From Saccharina japonica (Eukaryota > Sar > Phaeophyceae > Laminariales > Laminariaceae): 64,000 nucleotides of DNA. This document shows, in pieces, positions 1 to 11,635 of this stretch. The position numbers and the translations under genes are program-made. The stretch is taken from assembly GCA_008828725.1 (NCBI GenBank), contig MEHQ01000774.1, positions 835,005 to 899,004 of the forward strand. Reading direction: 5' to 3'. Numbering within the stretch: the stretch's first letter is position 1; each line of letters starts with the position of its first letter. The notes beneath the pieces were generated by a model. The model was given only the letters and a program-made list of their open reading frames with translations, was not told where the DNA came from and searched no databases.

Positions 1-23
1 GAACCAAGCGGGTCGGACACCTC

Positions 24-1250
24 TTGGACTTATCGGAGCTTTGGGGGTGGGGTGGGGAATCGACAGCCCTGATGACCATGGCAGAGGAGTACGACGGCAA
101 CAGCGTGTTCGTCGACAGCAAAGGTTCTGCCAAGCTGCTGGTGGACAACGGGGCATTTGAGCACTGCCTCGATGGTGGTTCCGGATTTCGGGAGCGGCTA
201 TCCGACTACGCACGGTTGGAAGCACCACTCGCAATCACCACGACCGCGAACCACAAGCTATAATGGGTAACTACAGGAATCATCAGCGGCAACACCATCG
301 ACTAGACCGGGGTCAGACAGCAAGTAAGGTTACCGGTGGTTGTGGTGCACGACACTGGGCGCAATCTCTTCTCAGTTCTGAGCGCAACAAAGCAGGAAGC
401 TGTAACAATCGCCGGCCTGTAGAAGCCGCGGATAGAGGGCAGCTATTTCGCCATCCAGCTACAGCAAGTAGAGGGGCGCCGCGACCTTTACGTGTTCAAC
501 ATCGAGCTAGGGGGATTACACCTCGTCGAAACTAAGGGGGAAGCCGTCGACACCATTCAGCTATACGTACAGTCGGTGGTGGAGTCCCTCAGCTTTCGGA
601 TCTAGGGCCTTCGCGCTGATCGTGGGACAAGGTATGCCGGGGAAGCCCTCCGGAAATGCTGTTGCCAAACTACGATCAACCTCGACTACGCGGCGGTCAA
701 CATACCTCAGCAGATAAAGGTGCCGGGGTACGATGGGGGGACTCTGGCGAGAATCACGAGATGCCTACTGGCGGACAGCGAGCTCCCGCAATTAATTTCA
801 GTAGAGCTAATTATCACCGCGGATTACCTGGTGAACCGGACACCGCACTCGGCGCTTAACATGGAGACCGCGTACACGGTTCTTCATCGGGAGGAAGCGA
901 CACTGCAACTCCTCAGGACCATCGGCTTCAGGGCTTTCATACACATCGAAACGCACACCAAGAAGAAGCTGGAGGGCAAGATTTGGGAGGACATACATGC
1001 TCTGCGAGTACAGTCAGGACACCAAGGCGTACAGCATCTACAACGCAACACACAGCATGTTGAAGACCGGGAACGCCGTGTTCATCGAGACGCCGTCGAA
1101 GGTGGTGTCACCATCGATCAACGAGATGGGGAACATCGACGGAATGGACGACGTCGGTATCATCAGTTATCACGATGGACCAGGGGACGACTCCGTCGCC
1201 TTTTCCCCCCTCAACGCTGCCGTCAACATTACCAACAGGGCCGCCGCCGC
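24..1250 (+). mobile_element. Decayed Ty1/copia retrotransposon polyprotein (protease to integrase part)
   Basis: Three reading frames in succession carry pieces of one copia-type polyprotein. Positions 24-263 resemble the aspartic protease segment (LVDNGAFEHC in place of the usual D-S/T-G-A..H, followed by PLAITTTANHKL). Positions 720-990 resemble the end of the integrase core (ARITRCLLADSELP, then YLVNRTPHSAL and a GFRAFIHIE stretch). Positions 997-1200 continue in another frame with the typical segment after integrase (DTKAYSIYN, then NAVFIETPS). The stretch 264-655 is out of frame and there is no reverse transcriptase or RNase H, so this is a broken remnant; its 5' part lies outside the window. 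No LTR was recognised. Family assignment is fairly sure; exact ends are not. Confidence 0.75.
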
Positions 1251-2005
1251 TGCCGCCGCCGTCCGTCTTCAACTTGGCCTTAAGACCCTTCGTAGCCCTG
1301 TTGTTCTCTTTGGACAGCCGACGCATCATGCTAACTGTACGGTAAGGGTGCACCTGCAATGTTCCCAGAATTTTCCTGGAATTCCTCACCTGAGGAACTC
1401 TGCGTATGTACGAGTACGAGTATGCATCACCGGTTTCAAGAAAAAGTTTACCGTTTGTTAACCCGACGAGTAAAACCCTAACAAAATTTCGGTATATACG
1501 AAATAAAAAACGTAGAACCAAGCGATATCGGGTACCGCTGTAGTTCCTCACAATTCAGAAGCCCCATGATGAGTCACAAATATTACTGTAGTATTATATT
1601 TGCCACAGAAGGCAAAAAAAAGCGTTACGAGTCGTACGACGACTCGGGAGTCGGCCTGCTGTGAGCTGGGGAAGCGAACACCTTGTTTTGGCGATAACAG
1701 CAGTAAAAAATACTGCTACTACTGCCTGTAGTACGCTGCTCTTACAAGATTATGTGCAGCCGTTTGATATACAGCCGTATTAATAGTGTACAGTAGTACA
1801 GAGAGGGAGCCCTCTCGGCCGTACCACCGGTAATAAATCGAGGCTCGTTTTCTCACGAGAACTAAGAAAATAAATTTTGACCAAATAAAACGGTTCTCAG
1901 GATCGGGTGCCACACTATACTACTGCTGTAAATCCCATACGTGTACGTGCGTAACGGCCGAAATAGTTAAGCTTCTGTGTTCAATGGTGGTAATTAAATA
2001 AGAAA

Positions 2006-2092
2006 TGTCGCGGCACGTGTAGCGACACGTGCCGCGGCAGCGTCCGTGGCGTGTCGCGGCATGTCGCGACACGTGTCGCGACACGTGCCACG
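2006..2092. repeat. CACGTG/CGCG palindromic cluster
   Basis: Within about 87 bases the core GCGACACGTG and its reverse complement occur several times, giving overlapping perfect palindromes such as CACGTGTCGCGACACGTG. It could be an E/G-box-like regulatory cluster or simply a tandem repeat. No gene start is visible next to it. Confidence 0.5.
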
Positions 2093-2921
2093 AAAAAGCC
2101 AAATAATGTAGATCCGTGGAGGGCACTCACTGCAGCATGCAGGGCCAAGCATGCAGCAGCAGCAGTTGTCGTGCGCCATAATAATCGTGGTCTGAGACCA
2201 CTCTGTCTGCTGTTCACAGAGTAGTCCAACAGCACAGCAGTTGCCTGTCGCGAGCTGCTTGCTGCTGGCCGTGTACGTACTCTCGTGGGGCGTGTGAAAA
2301 GTGTGTGAATCGGCACGTTTGCTTTCTTCGGTGTCGTTATAATTTGTATTCGAAGTCGTTGGGATCTTTTGGTCGGATCTTTCCGTTTGTGCTTTCGATA
2401 TCTTAATTCGGATTAAATTCGGACCCGCCAGGATTACGACTCCACGAGAGAACAAACTGGTCCCCAGTCCCCACATGCTGCATCCCACCAAAGAAAATGG
2501 AAATTGAAATTTCGAATTTCGAAACCAGCGGCAGACCACGAGACAGATAGCATCACAGCGTCACATCATCACAGCCGCTGCACGCACGACGACAGGACGA
2601 CGCACGACGCTGGACGAGCAGTGTGCCTCCCGCAAAAGTAAGCTGTCCCCTATCCCCCCTTTGCGCTCGGCACCCGCTCGAGAGACAGAGACAGAAAAAG
2701 ACAGCTACTAAACTGTACGTAGTCAGCTCTTCTTCCAGGAGAGACGCGCCGCACATCACATCGCCAACAGCTGCAGGCAACCGCACCAGCGTACGAGCCG
2801 CAACGGTGAGCAGCATCCCTGGTTGCCCTTACTGCTGTAGTCAAGAGCGTTGTTGACAGTGTCGATCGCTGTCTGTGAAGTTGGCTGTGGGGAAGCGGGT
2901 GGGTTGTCCTGTTTTGTGATC

Positions 2922-2924
<3 letters not shown>

Positions 2925-2960
<36 letters not shown>
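2925..2960. repeat. (CTG)12 microsatellite
   Basis: Twelve perfect CTG triplets (CAG on the minus strand) in a region without a recognisable exon. Confidence 0.9.
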
Positions 2961-2964
<4 letters not shown>

Positions 2965-3379
2965 ATGCCAGGAACCACGGGCAGTGGTGTGATACCAGAC
3001 AGCATGTACTCGTGTTGCTCGTGTAGGGTATACCATGGTACCGGGTACATGTCATGACGAGAACAATCCCACAGGTGATTTTGAATTTTTGAATTTTTCC
3101 CGCGTACTGCTTTTGTCCCCAATCGTCGTACTATTAATACGAGTAGGTATATGTACTGCTGTGTTGTACTCTGCGTACTCCTGCACTCTGTACTCTGTAC
3201 TCCTGCACTCTGTGCTCGTGCGTACTCCTGGCTCTACTGTTTGTACTCGTACGCGTACAGGCAGTGGACGCCCGATCAAGATCCCCTTCGGTCAAAACAA
3301 AAAAAGAGTACTACTGCTACTCGTAGTATTACCTGATATTAAATAGTGCAGCAGTACCATAAGAACAGACTGCTGTAGA

Positions 3380-3640
3380 GGTGTACCCCGGATGGCTGAA
3401 ACCCGGGTACCCGGCGGGTACAACCCGGACGGGCAAAAGCCGTGATGGGTTCGGGTTTGACTTGAAACCCGCGGGTTTTGGGGGTGACTAAACCCGGGTA
3501 CTCGGCGGGTTCGAGTACCCGGGTACCCGCATGTTTGGCGTGTCCCCCATCACAATATCTCTAGAAACCCCGGGTACTCGGCGGGTTCGAGTACCCGGGT
3601 ACCCGTATGCTTGGCATTTCCCCCCTCGCAATATACATCT
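3380..3640. repeat. Degenerate GGGTACCC / GGGTACTCGGCGGGT repeat
   Basis: The motif ACCCGGGTACTCGGCGGGTTCGAGTACCCGGGTACCCG recurs in near-copies, separated by a spacer containing CAATATCTCTAGAAA. A diverged relative in inverse orientation lies at 7735-7900; both share an outer edge reading CTGTAGAGG followed by GTACCCG. Confidence 0.7.
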
Positions 3641-3764
3641 CTAGAAACCTTTCAAATCGATAGAGAACGGGGTGCCCACGGGTATCACTAAGGGTTGCCT
3701 CAGAATTGAATATTCCAAGAATATTCATCCTTTTAGTACGGTTTTCCTAGAGAGTTTCAACTGT

Positions 3765-4364
3765 TATTTTGCATATTTATACGTGTGCCCGTCATGTTGA
3801 TAACTTCGATATCCTTTGAGTATACTACCGATGTACGCGTATAGACCTGCATAGTTATAGCGCGCAGAGGGGTTGCTCTGCACGCGGGTCCCAGTGACAC
3901 TTCGCCACCATCGTATCGATATAATCGTTTGACGCGCTTACAGCAGTACGAGTACGCACTATTGTGTAGCACGAGTACTGCTGCACTGAATAATATATCA
4001 TTAAGTATCCGTACTTTTCCATGATCGACGGCCACAGCGATGATGCTGCATTGACGTACTGCACTACTACTACTTACTGTGTGTCGTCTGTGTGTCAGTG
4101 GGTCTACCCCCTTCATCCTGCTGCAAAATGATTTGTATTCGAAGATCTAGAACTACTGTTGTTGTGCCTGTCTGCACTGCTGTACTGAATCCATTTGATG
4201 CTGCTTACTTACTACGCGTATAATACGTCTGACGACGCACTCCGCTACTTGGCGCTTCTATCGCATCGATAGAATCCATAGTACTCGTAGTAGTAGAGAG
4301 AGGCAACAATCCTTTTGACTCGCACACGGGGTTTGTCGGCTGGGCGGGGAGCGGGTCGGGGCGC
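3765..4364 (+). repeat. Fold-back repeat unit, copy 1 (left arm)
   Basis: A unit of about 600 bases that begins near TTTTGCATATTTATACG and ends in a GC-rich hairpin (GGGTCGGGGC). From about 3853 onward it is mirrored almost base for base by copy 2. No protein-coding content is recognised; open frames on both strands are shadows of the repeat. Confidence 0.9.
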
Positions 4365-4867
4365 TGCCCCGACCCGCTCCCCGCCCAGCCGACAAACCCC
4401 GTGTGCGAGTCAAAAGGATTGTTGCCTCTCTCTACTACTACGAGTACTATGGATTCTATCGATGCGATAGAAGCGCCAAGTAGCGGAGTGCGTCGTCAGA
4501 CGTATTATACGCGTAGTAAGTAAGCAGCATCAAATGGATTCAGTACAGCAGTGCAGACAGGCACAACAACAGTAGTTCTAGATCTTCGAATACAAATCAT
4601 TTTGCAGCAGGATGAAGGGGGTAGACCCACTGACACACAGACGACACACAGTAGTAGTGCAGTACGTCAATGCAGCATCATCGCTGTGGCCGTCGATCAT
4701 GGAAAAGTACGGATACGTAATAATATATTATTCAGTGCAGCAGTACTCGTGCTACACAATAGTGCGTACTCGTACTGCTGTAAGCGCGTCAAACGATTAT
4801 ATCGATACGATGGTGGCGAAGTGTCACTGGGACCCGCGTGCAGAGCAACCCCTCTGCGCGCTATAAC
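4364..4867 (-). repeat. Fold-back repeat unit, copy 2 (right arm, inverted)
   Basis: This is the reverse complement of 3853-4362 with only a few differences (a two-base change near 4715-4725 and a seven-base indel near 4650). The two arms meet at a three-base loop in GGGTCGGGGC-GCT-GCCCCGACCC (4353-4375). The inverted copy stops at CTATAACTAT, where copy 3 starts. Confidence 0.9.
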
Positions 4868-5500
4868 TATATTTTGCATATTTATACGTGTGCCCGTCAT
4901 GTTGATAACTTCGATATCCTTTGAGTATACTACCGATGTACGCGTATAGACCTGCATAGTTATAGCGCGCAGAGGGGTTGCTCTGCACGCGGGTCCCAGT
5001 GACACTTCGCCACCATCGATATAATCGTTCGACGCGCTTACAGCAGTACGAGTACGCACTACTGTATTGTGCAGCACGAGTACTGCTGTACTGAATAAAT
5101 TATTATCACGTATCCGTACTTTTTCATGATCGACGGCCACAGCGATGATGCTGCTACGACGTACTGCACTACTACTGTGTGTCGTCTGTGTGTCAGTGGG
5201 TCTACCCCCATTCATCCTGCTGCAAAATGATTTGTACTCGAAGAACAAGAACTAGTGTTGTGCATGTCTGCACTGCTGTGCTGAATCCTTTGCTGCTGCT
5301 TACTTACTATTAATACGCGAATAACACGTCTGACGACGCACTCCGCTACTTGGCGCTTCTATCGCATCGATATAACCCATATAGTAGTACGTAGTAGTAG
5401 AAAGATACAACAATCCTTTTGACTCGCACACGGGGTTTGCCGGCTGGGCGGGGAGCGGGTCGGGGCGCTGCCCCCACCCGCTCCCCGCCGCAAAGTCTGT
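4868..5500 (+). repeat. Fold-back repeat unit, copy 3 (direct, diverged)
   Basis: A third copy in the same orientation as copy 1, starting at ATTTTGCATATTTATACG and ending in the same GC-rich hairpin at 5435-5490. It is visibly more diverged from copies 1 and 2 than they are from each other, and it lacks a mirrored right arm. Confidence 0.85.
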
Positions 5501-5654
5501 GATGTGTGGCGACAAGAATACTCTTCTTTTTGCACTACTTCCTTGACTTGAGGCTGTACGAATACGTACGTACTGCATTCATTGGCCTCAATCGCATCAA
5601 TCGTAAATTATTCCGTCGATGATGGTCGATAGTTCGAGTGAGTTATATACAGTA

Positions 5655-5819
5655 CCGGCCCGCTCATAAGAAACCAGAAATCGGGCTTAGGCTGACTTTC
5701 TTATTTTAGAAAGGGGTGTGTCCCACACTAACTTCAGTATAATATATGTCGACTTTCTGATTTTCCCCGTAATGTTTAGGCCGAGTTTCTTGTGGGGCGT
5801 TTTCTTATGAGAGGGCCGG
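5655..5819 (+). mobile_element. TA-flanked MITE with CCGGCCC termini (copy A)
   Basis: A 165-bp element without coding capacity. The left end CCGGCCCGCTCATAAGAAA matches the reverse complement of the right end (TTTTCTTATGAGAGGGCCGG) with few changes. A TA dinucleotide flanks each side (5653-5654 and 5820-5821), as expected for a TA-targeting DNA transposon. Its inverted sister copy is at 47160-47323. Confidence 0.85.
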
Positions 5820-5879
5820 TAGTGTATGTGTTAGTGTGCAAGCTAAGTCAATTTAGTACAACAGCAACACCCGCAACTA

Positions 5880-5945
5880 TATTAAAAAAAAAAATAAAAA
5901 CAACAGCTGTGAGCTCGAGGATTTCGTCGAAGCGCATGTGATGTC
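5880..5945 (-). repeat. Copy of the 'MSFxEILDLTA' sequence module
   Basis: Read on the minus strand, an ATG (RC of 5934-5936) is followed by a frame RFDEILELTAVVFIFFF and a T-rich tract. The same short sequence, with the same frame, recurs at 28648, 31918, 51530 and in decayed form elsewhere. I do not recognise a function. Confidence 0.6.
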
Positions 5946-6184
5946 GAGCGGCGTAACTTGTTGTGTCGTTTCATTTGGCGTTACATTTCGCACGAACATC
6001 ATGGATCATGGACCATGGACCATGGATCATGGATCATGAAATCGTGGATCGACTCGGACTCTCTCCCAAGGCATGGGCCATGGGCCATAGAAATCATGAC
6101 GATTGATTGTGTGCTTCGGATCACACACCCGAACGCCGTCTGGCCCACTCCGCTTCCTGGCAATTCGATTCAAACAATAGTCCG

Positions 6185-6265
6185 CGGACGCGCATACACA
6201 GGGTTGCCAGCTGGGCGGGGCACGGGGTCGGGGCTGCGCCCCGACCCGCTGCCCGCCGCCTCGCT
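6185..6265. repeat. GC-rich hairpin related to the fold-back tips
   Basis: GGGTTGCCAGCTGGGCGGGG, then GGGGTCGGGGC-TGC-GCCCCGACCC, resembles the tip sequence at 4330-4400 and 5428-5492, but in a different surrounding sequence. The hairpin therefore looks like a mobile or recurring piece of its own. Confidence 0.6.
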
Positions 6266-7150
6266 TGTGAAGTACTATGTATTGTTGTAGCTTGTACGCA
6301 GCTATGCCTGGTATTCATCATGTACATACAGCAGCTTTTTAGTAATGCTGCTCGTAATTGAGCGTCCTCGCATGTATGTAGTGTGCTCGTCAGGGCTTGC
6401 GCACAACGCAGCTGTAAATCAGCGTCCTCCACACTTATCGCGGGTGCATTATAGCGCACAACGCAGCGTATATCACTAGGCTCAGCAGCAGCAGCATCAG
6501 CAGCAGAGCACAGCAGCACGCTGCTGCAGCAGTCCTCCACGTTATCGTCAGGTGGCTGCCCGCCTGCCTCGCCTGTGAAGTATTATGTATTGTTGTAGCT
6601 TGTACGCAGCTATGCCTGGTATTCACATGTACATCCAGCAGCTATTGTAATGCTGCCTGGCCTTGGGTCCTCCGTGTATGTATGTGCTCGTCAGGCGCTT
6701 GCGCACAGCGCAGCTCTAAATCAGCGTCCTCCACATGATGTCGCCAGGTGCTAGCGCACAACGCAGCGTATATCACCTAGGCTCAGCAGCAGCAGACAGC
6801 AACAGCAGCACGTCCACGTGCTGCAGCAGTCGCCNACGTTATCGTCAGGTGGCTGCGCCGTCGCTTTGCACAGCTTCACTTCCCACTTCCCAGTAAAGCT
6901 CAGTACGAGTACGTCAGGCGCTTGCGCAGCAACGCAGCCTTAAATCAGCGTCCTCCACATTATTTCGCCTAGGGGAGGGGTGCTAGCGCACAACGCAGCG
7001 TATATCACCTAGGCTCAGCAGCAGCAGCACAGCAGCAGCAGCACAGCAGCACGCTTACTGCAGCAGTCCTTCCACGTTATCGTCAGGTGGTGCGCCGTCG
7101 CTTTGCACAGCTGCACTTCCCACTTCCCATGTAAAGCTCAGTACGAGTAC
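6265..7150 (+). repeat. Long-period tandem repeat with AGC-rich core (about 3 units)
   Basis: Units of roughly 280-300 bases repeat: TGTATTGTTGTAGCTTGTACGCAGC, then CGTCAGG.GCTTGCGCACAACGCAGC, CAGCGTCCTCCAC, GCGTATATCAC.TAGGCTCAGCAGC and CCACGTTATCGTCAGGTGG. Unit starts are near 6270, 6570 and 6860. A single undetermined base (N) is at 6835. Not coding as far as I can see. Confidence 0.75.
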
Positions 7151-7734
7151 GTCCGACACAATTATCGCCTCGACCCAGAGCTGATATTACCTAGTCGGGT
7201 TAAGTATCGAATTGTATAACTTTATCTAGCCAAAGGCTACAGAGTCAATTTCTTATGCCAGGTGTAAATGAAGTAGAGGGATTGATGGGCTACGAGCCAA
7301 ATCGTGTTTGGAGTTGAACTAAGTAGGGGAGGGGATTACTAAAAAAAGATGGAATTAGACCTCGAAACAGAGTTGAAAGGCAGGGGATTTGGGAAATTAA
7401 ATAATTTCCGCGACAGAGCCCAGTAACTAAAGTCACTGGGAATTTATTTTCCTCGGGCCATGACACCTGCCCAACATGGAAACCTAGGGACGCCACCTAC
7501 TATTATTATGGCACACATACTGTCATCTATATTTCGCTACCTGCAATGTGCTCAGTTCAGGGCAAGGGTGTGGGTATTAGCGTAGAACGTACGTAACGGA
7601 TTACAGGTGGAAGGATTAACGAATACCCGGCGCTCTGTTACCGTTCGTTGTTTGTGGTTATAGTTATCGTTTCGACATCAAATCGTAGTACGCACTGCCA
7701 TCCGCGTGTGGATCCCTTGGTGACCGTAAACGAA
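7151..7734. other. No gene seen
   Basis: AT-rich DNA between two repeats. Open frames are short and show no recognisable motif or consistent splice sites. Confidence 0.4.
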
Positions 7735-7900
7735 AACGGGTTGTCCGGGTACCCAGGGTTTACCCGAGTACTCGTTGAACCCGATTTGATTTCGTCGGAA
7801 AACCGGGTTATCCGCGACGGGTTCGGGTTTCATTTCAGAATTACCCAAGTACCCTGTTTGCTGATGGGTACTAGCCGGGTACAAGGCCTCTACAGCATGC
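7735..7900. repeat. Diverged GGGTACCC repeat (inverse of 3380-3640)
   Basis: Contains CGGGTTGTCCGGGTACCC, ACCCGAGTACTCG, GACGGGTTCGGGTTTC and a terminal CCGGGTACAAGGCCTCTACAG that matches the reverse complement of the left edge of the 3380 repeat. Confidence 0.6.
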
Positions 7901-7924
7901 TGCAGAACACGCACTCCAAACCTA

Positions 7925-8080
7925 ATAAGAAACAGGAGAATCTTGGTCCAGCTGAAGTTTCTTATTCAACGAGAGGTTTGCTACTTCTACAGCGAAGTTT
8001 TCAGAGATAACACTCCGGAAATTATTATTTTCCAGCCTGGCTTTCTTACTAGCCTGTGTCTTACTGGGTGTCCTGTACTA
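7925..8080 (+). mobile_element. Non-autonomous element, AAGAAACAGG/TTTCTTA family
   Basis: Left edge AATAAGAAACAGGAG and right edge CCAGCCTGGCTTTCTTACTAG followed by GTGTCCTGTACTA. The same blocks recur at 12584, 16600, 17357, 24537 and 62648, and they share internal sequence with the 5655 MITE. The interior of this copy is diverged. Confidence 0.55.
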
Positions 8081-8089
8081 CTACTGCTG

Positions 8090-9240
8090 TACGAGTACTT
8101 GGCGAGTACTTGAGTATTCTCCGGTCCTTGGACCGGAGACTCAGAAAGCATAATCCCAAAAGTGAAGCCCGATTTTCAAGATAATAGGCGTGACAAAAGT
8201 TGCCCCAGTTTTCAAGTTACTCAGCGTGACAGAAAAGTGACCCCCGAAATCAAGTCAATAAGTGACAGAAAAGTGACCCCCTCAAAGTCACACCACGGGT
8301 ACCCCCTTGTCCCTCGACCCTCAAAGCTCGTTCTTGGCGCACAGCAGCGGCATCGCGACAGTTTTTGCACGCCTCGACAGCCAAGCACACACCATGGGCC
8401 TCGGCCGAGTATCGGCATCTTGGTGAGCGCACCTCGAGCACAGCAGCACGCTCGCCGAGCACCCCTCCAGCAGACCCCGAGAAAAAACTGCGACCACTGG
8501 GAGTTCCACATTTATTACTACTATTTTTGAATAGGGGGCGGGGGTTCCTGATGGCTGTGGTGAGGCGACATGAGCAACAGGCCACGACGGTTGCATGACA
8601 TGAAAGCAAGCCACGACGCCTCGCCACCACGTGTATGAGTACTATTATGCCACGCCAAGACCAACTGCTGTTGTAGTTTGGCGCCGCGAAGAGACGCGCC
8701 GAGTGCACTGTACTGGGCGTAGAACCCAAGCGTCCGAAGCCACGCTGGCTGCCTCTGGTCTGGCGGCGACACGCCGTGTGCGCTCGAGTCGACCTGTCTC
8801 TGGTATTTTGTATTTTGACACAACGAAACATCCGAGCGTTGACTGACTGCTGCTGCTGTACTGCTGCTGCTGCTGCTGTAACGTCTACGAGTACGGAGAG
8901 GCGCGCGCCGAGTGCGCTTCCCTTCGTGTCTAGCCCGAGCCCTCGCAGCCGACTGTAGTTTGGCGACGGAGAGACGCACCGATCGTCGGCTGGTCGTCGG
9001 ACGCGAAGCAACGTCGCTGTGTCACCATCCAACCATCGATCGTGCTGCTGCTGCTGCTGCTGTGGTCTGCTGCTGCTCTTGCTTGCTGCGTGGATAAATC
9101 TTGAATTTAAAGACCATGCCATTTTTCGATCCGGTCAGATTTAGCACAAGCAAGAGGCCGTTTCCTATGCGGTTCGATTTCGAGCTTCAGATTTGTATTT
9201 TTCGATCTCAAACACGAAACACCGTCCTATGTATTGTATG
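8090..9240. other. GC-rich gene-free stretch with triplet-rich segments
   Basis: Three diverged copies of a motif around TAGTTTGGCG..GAGACGCRCCGA occur at about 8671, 8895 and 8956. Short CTG runs at 8850-8880 and 9040-9080 create Q-, A- and S-rich frames on both strands. The 290-codon minus frame here is explained by composition; I see no domain in it. Confidence 0.45.
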
Positions 9241-9244
9241 CAGT

Positions 9245-9575
9245 CCGATTGTGCAGTATACTCCGAGTATCGCGTGCATTTCGTACTCCGAGTACTTAAG
9301 AGTATGAGAGTACTGGCGGCCTGAATACTCGGAGTACTTGGAGTATGAGCAGTACTGAAGCCCCAAATACTTGGAGTACAAGGAGTACCCGCAGTATCGG
9401 ACCCCGAAATACTCCGAGTACAAGCAGTATCGAGAGTGTTCATACCCGAAATACTCCGAGTACGAACAGTATCCCGGAGTATTGAACCCCGAAATACTTT
9501 TGAGTACACGAAGTACCTGAAGTGTTATATCTCCAATAATACTCCTTACTTTACTCCAAGGTACTCGGAGCAACA
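9245..9575 (+). repeat. GAGTAC array, copy 1 (about 42-bp period)
   Basis: Units of about 42 bases repeat the pattern GAAATACTCCGAGTACnnGCAGTAT...CCC. TACTCCGAGTA and its complement TACTCGGAGTA alternate. The block ends with TTACTTTACTCCAAGGTACTC. Two more copies of the whole block are at 53538 and 53993. Confidence 0.85.
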
Positions 9576-9659
9576 TCTATCTGTGCAACATTGAAGACAA
9601 CGAGGAACTACCCCTGAGCCCGCGGGAGAAACGCAGGACAAAGACTTGCAATTGTTTTC

Positions 9660-9945
9660 AGGACTGGGGACTAGCAACGCGAATGATACCCATTCGATTG
9701 CGATACTACAGTAACACTTGGACAAAACTTGCTCGATAATAATGGCCCTTTTTCAACACATATTTTTTAGTAAGACCGGAGACTAGCAACGCGAATATTG
9801 TGATACTACTGTAACACATTGGACAAAACTTGCTCGATAATAACGGCCCTTTCTCAACACCTTATTTTTTAGTAAGACCGGAGACTAGCAACGCGAATGT
9901 TACTCATTCGATTGCGATACTAACACAATTTTTAAACTGTTCTTC
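9660..9945 (+). repeat. Tandem repeat, about 110-120 bp, 2.5 units
   Basis: GGACTAGCAACGCGAATGnTACCCATTCGATTGCGATACTA, then GGACAAAACTTGCTCGATAATAA and TTTTTTAGTAAGACCGGA, repeat with units starting near 9667, 9779 and 9883. Non-coding. Confidence 0.8.
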
Positions 9946-11635
9946 GTTTTGCACCGTAAGTACGTCGGCACGGGAAGCCCGTCCGGACACGCTGGTCGAG
10001 GTTAGAGCTCGATCCGAGCACTATTGCTGTAGCTCGCATACCAAGCGCTCAAATATTTTTTTTTCGGCGGGAGAGGAGAAGACGATTTCCCGGGTTTCTC
10101 TGCGTGAGGCCCTGTTTTTCTTTCAGGCGTGCCTTTTTTGTGTGTTTTTTTTTGCTGGGAGCACTGGGAGCACACAAGAACAGCAGCAGCACTGCAGAGA
10201 GCATGCTACAGAAACAGTACAATCTCAATGTTACAACCGTGCCGCCCAGCAGTATCAGCGGGCGTCACCGTGCATGCGCGTGCGGCAGATCCGGGCTGTA
10301 CCGTGGGCGAGTTGCTTTTATCGGAGCCTGCGATCTTCCGAATCGCGGTACCTGAAGATAGATCGATGCTCATGTACGACTCTTCCCTCTGTCCCGAAAT
10401 GTAAGCAGCATTTGTTCATTAAATATATATGAAATGTCCTTACATTCCCGGATAGAGTGGTACAACACTGTGCGCCTCGGAAATAGACCTGTGCTGTGCT
10501 CTGTGTTGCTGCTACGAGTAGTTGCTTTCGTAGTAGCCTGCAATCCGTCACCGAACCACACCACCACCGCCTCTCTGCTGCTTGCTGCTGATGCTGATGT
10601 GTTCCGTGTGCCATACGTGTGCCCTGCATGCTGCATGCCGATGCATGCGATGATACCAGTCTTCGGGCGGTCTGGCTAAAAAAAATCGAACAATGTTTCT
10701 CGCAAGTAAGCACGTAACACGTACGCTCCGACTTCCCGACTTGAATACGATAAAACGTGAGTTCAAATCCTGGAGACGTTTTGTTCCCTTTTTTGTTTTT
10801 GGCAAGCAGGTACAGAGCACGGTTGCATGTTTGTTGTTTGCTGTATTTAGTATATCATAGAGCTGTATCCTTTTTAGCAAATGCCCGAGTACTCGCGAGT
10901 ACAACTATTTAAACTCTGTAACTCTCTGTCATTACATGTCACGGGCACGAGTAACACTTTCGCACTCGCGGGTATTTAAGGCCCTAATTGTATTTCATGC
11001 CTGTCACATGTTTTCTCCTCTGAATTCTGTTTATTGATGCCCGCAACCAGCTTCCGGGCACACAAGTATCGAGCCCCGATTGTAATGGCAAATGAGGCAA
11101 AAAACGTTTTGCTATGTCAACGGCGGCGTCTCCAGCGAGCCCCGGCGGGGGCGACTGGCCTCGTTTCGCCCAAACCCAGTATACTGATACATTCCAGTAT
11201 ACTGACTGCCGATACTGCCAGTATGATCTCTACTTCTTTGAGACTGCCAGTGCGCAGCCCTTATACTATACATCCACACGAAACATGTTTATTGTTGTGC
11301 GTGTTGACCAATGAAGCATCGCGAAACATCAAATATTGGACCAATTATTCTATTATTTGCCTTCCGACAATGTACAGGGTATTATTCATTCAGAATGAAA
11401 AATCTGACACAATTCGTCGAATACCACCAATCTAATTCAACCACTTCTCCTCCTCTGCGTGTACTCAATAGAATACGCACCCTTTACCCAATTGTTGTAC
11501 CTGCTCCAATCAACGGGTAGATTCGAAAACTGTAAGTTGTACTCGTGGCGGTATCATTGTAAGCTCTACGTACTGCATGTGTTTTACCTGTACAGGCACT
11601 CGTTTTCCCCGAGTTAAGAGCACCCACGATTAATA
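9946..11635. other. No supported gene
   Basis: Contains open frames up to 200 codons (9830-10432) but without recognisable motifs, consistent splice sites or compositional bias like the true exons elsewhere. The proximal part overlaps the tandem repeat. Confidence 0.4.

Larger units (their letters stand above)
1251..3379. other. Gene-free stretch with a CACGTG-rich palindromic patch and a CTG tract
   Basis: I see no convincing exon. Positions 2006-2092 are a dense cluster of CACGTG and CGCGACACGTG motifs that read the same on both strands. Positions 2925-2960 are twelve uninterrupted CTG triplets. Around 3150-3260 there are short direct repeats rich in GTACTC and CTGTACTC. The open frames are low-complexity shadows. 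Confidence 0.5.

Noticed and set aside
8250..9122. 290-codon minus-strand open frame
   Set aside because: Built over GC-rich repeats and CAG runs; no domain, no conserved block, and competing open frames in all other phases.
9830..10432. 200-codon plus-strand open frame
   Set aside because: Starts within a tandem repeat, has an irregular composition and no recognisable motif or splice support.
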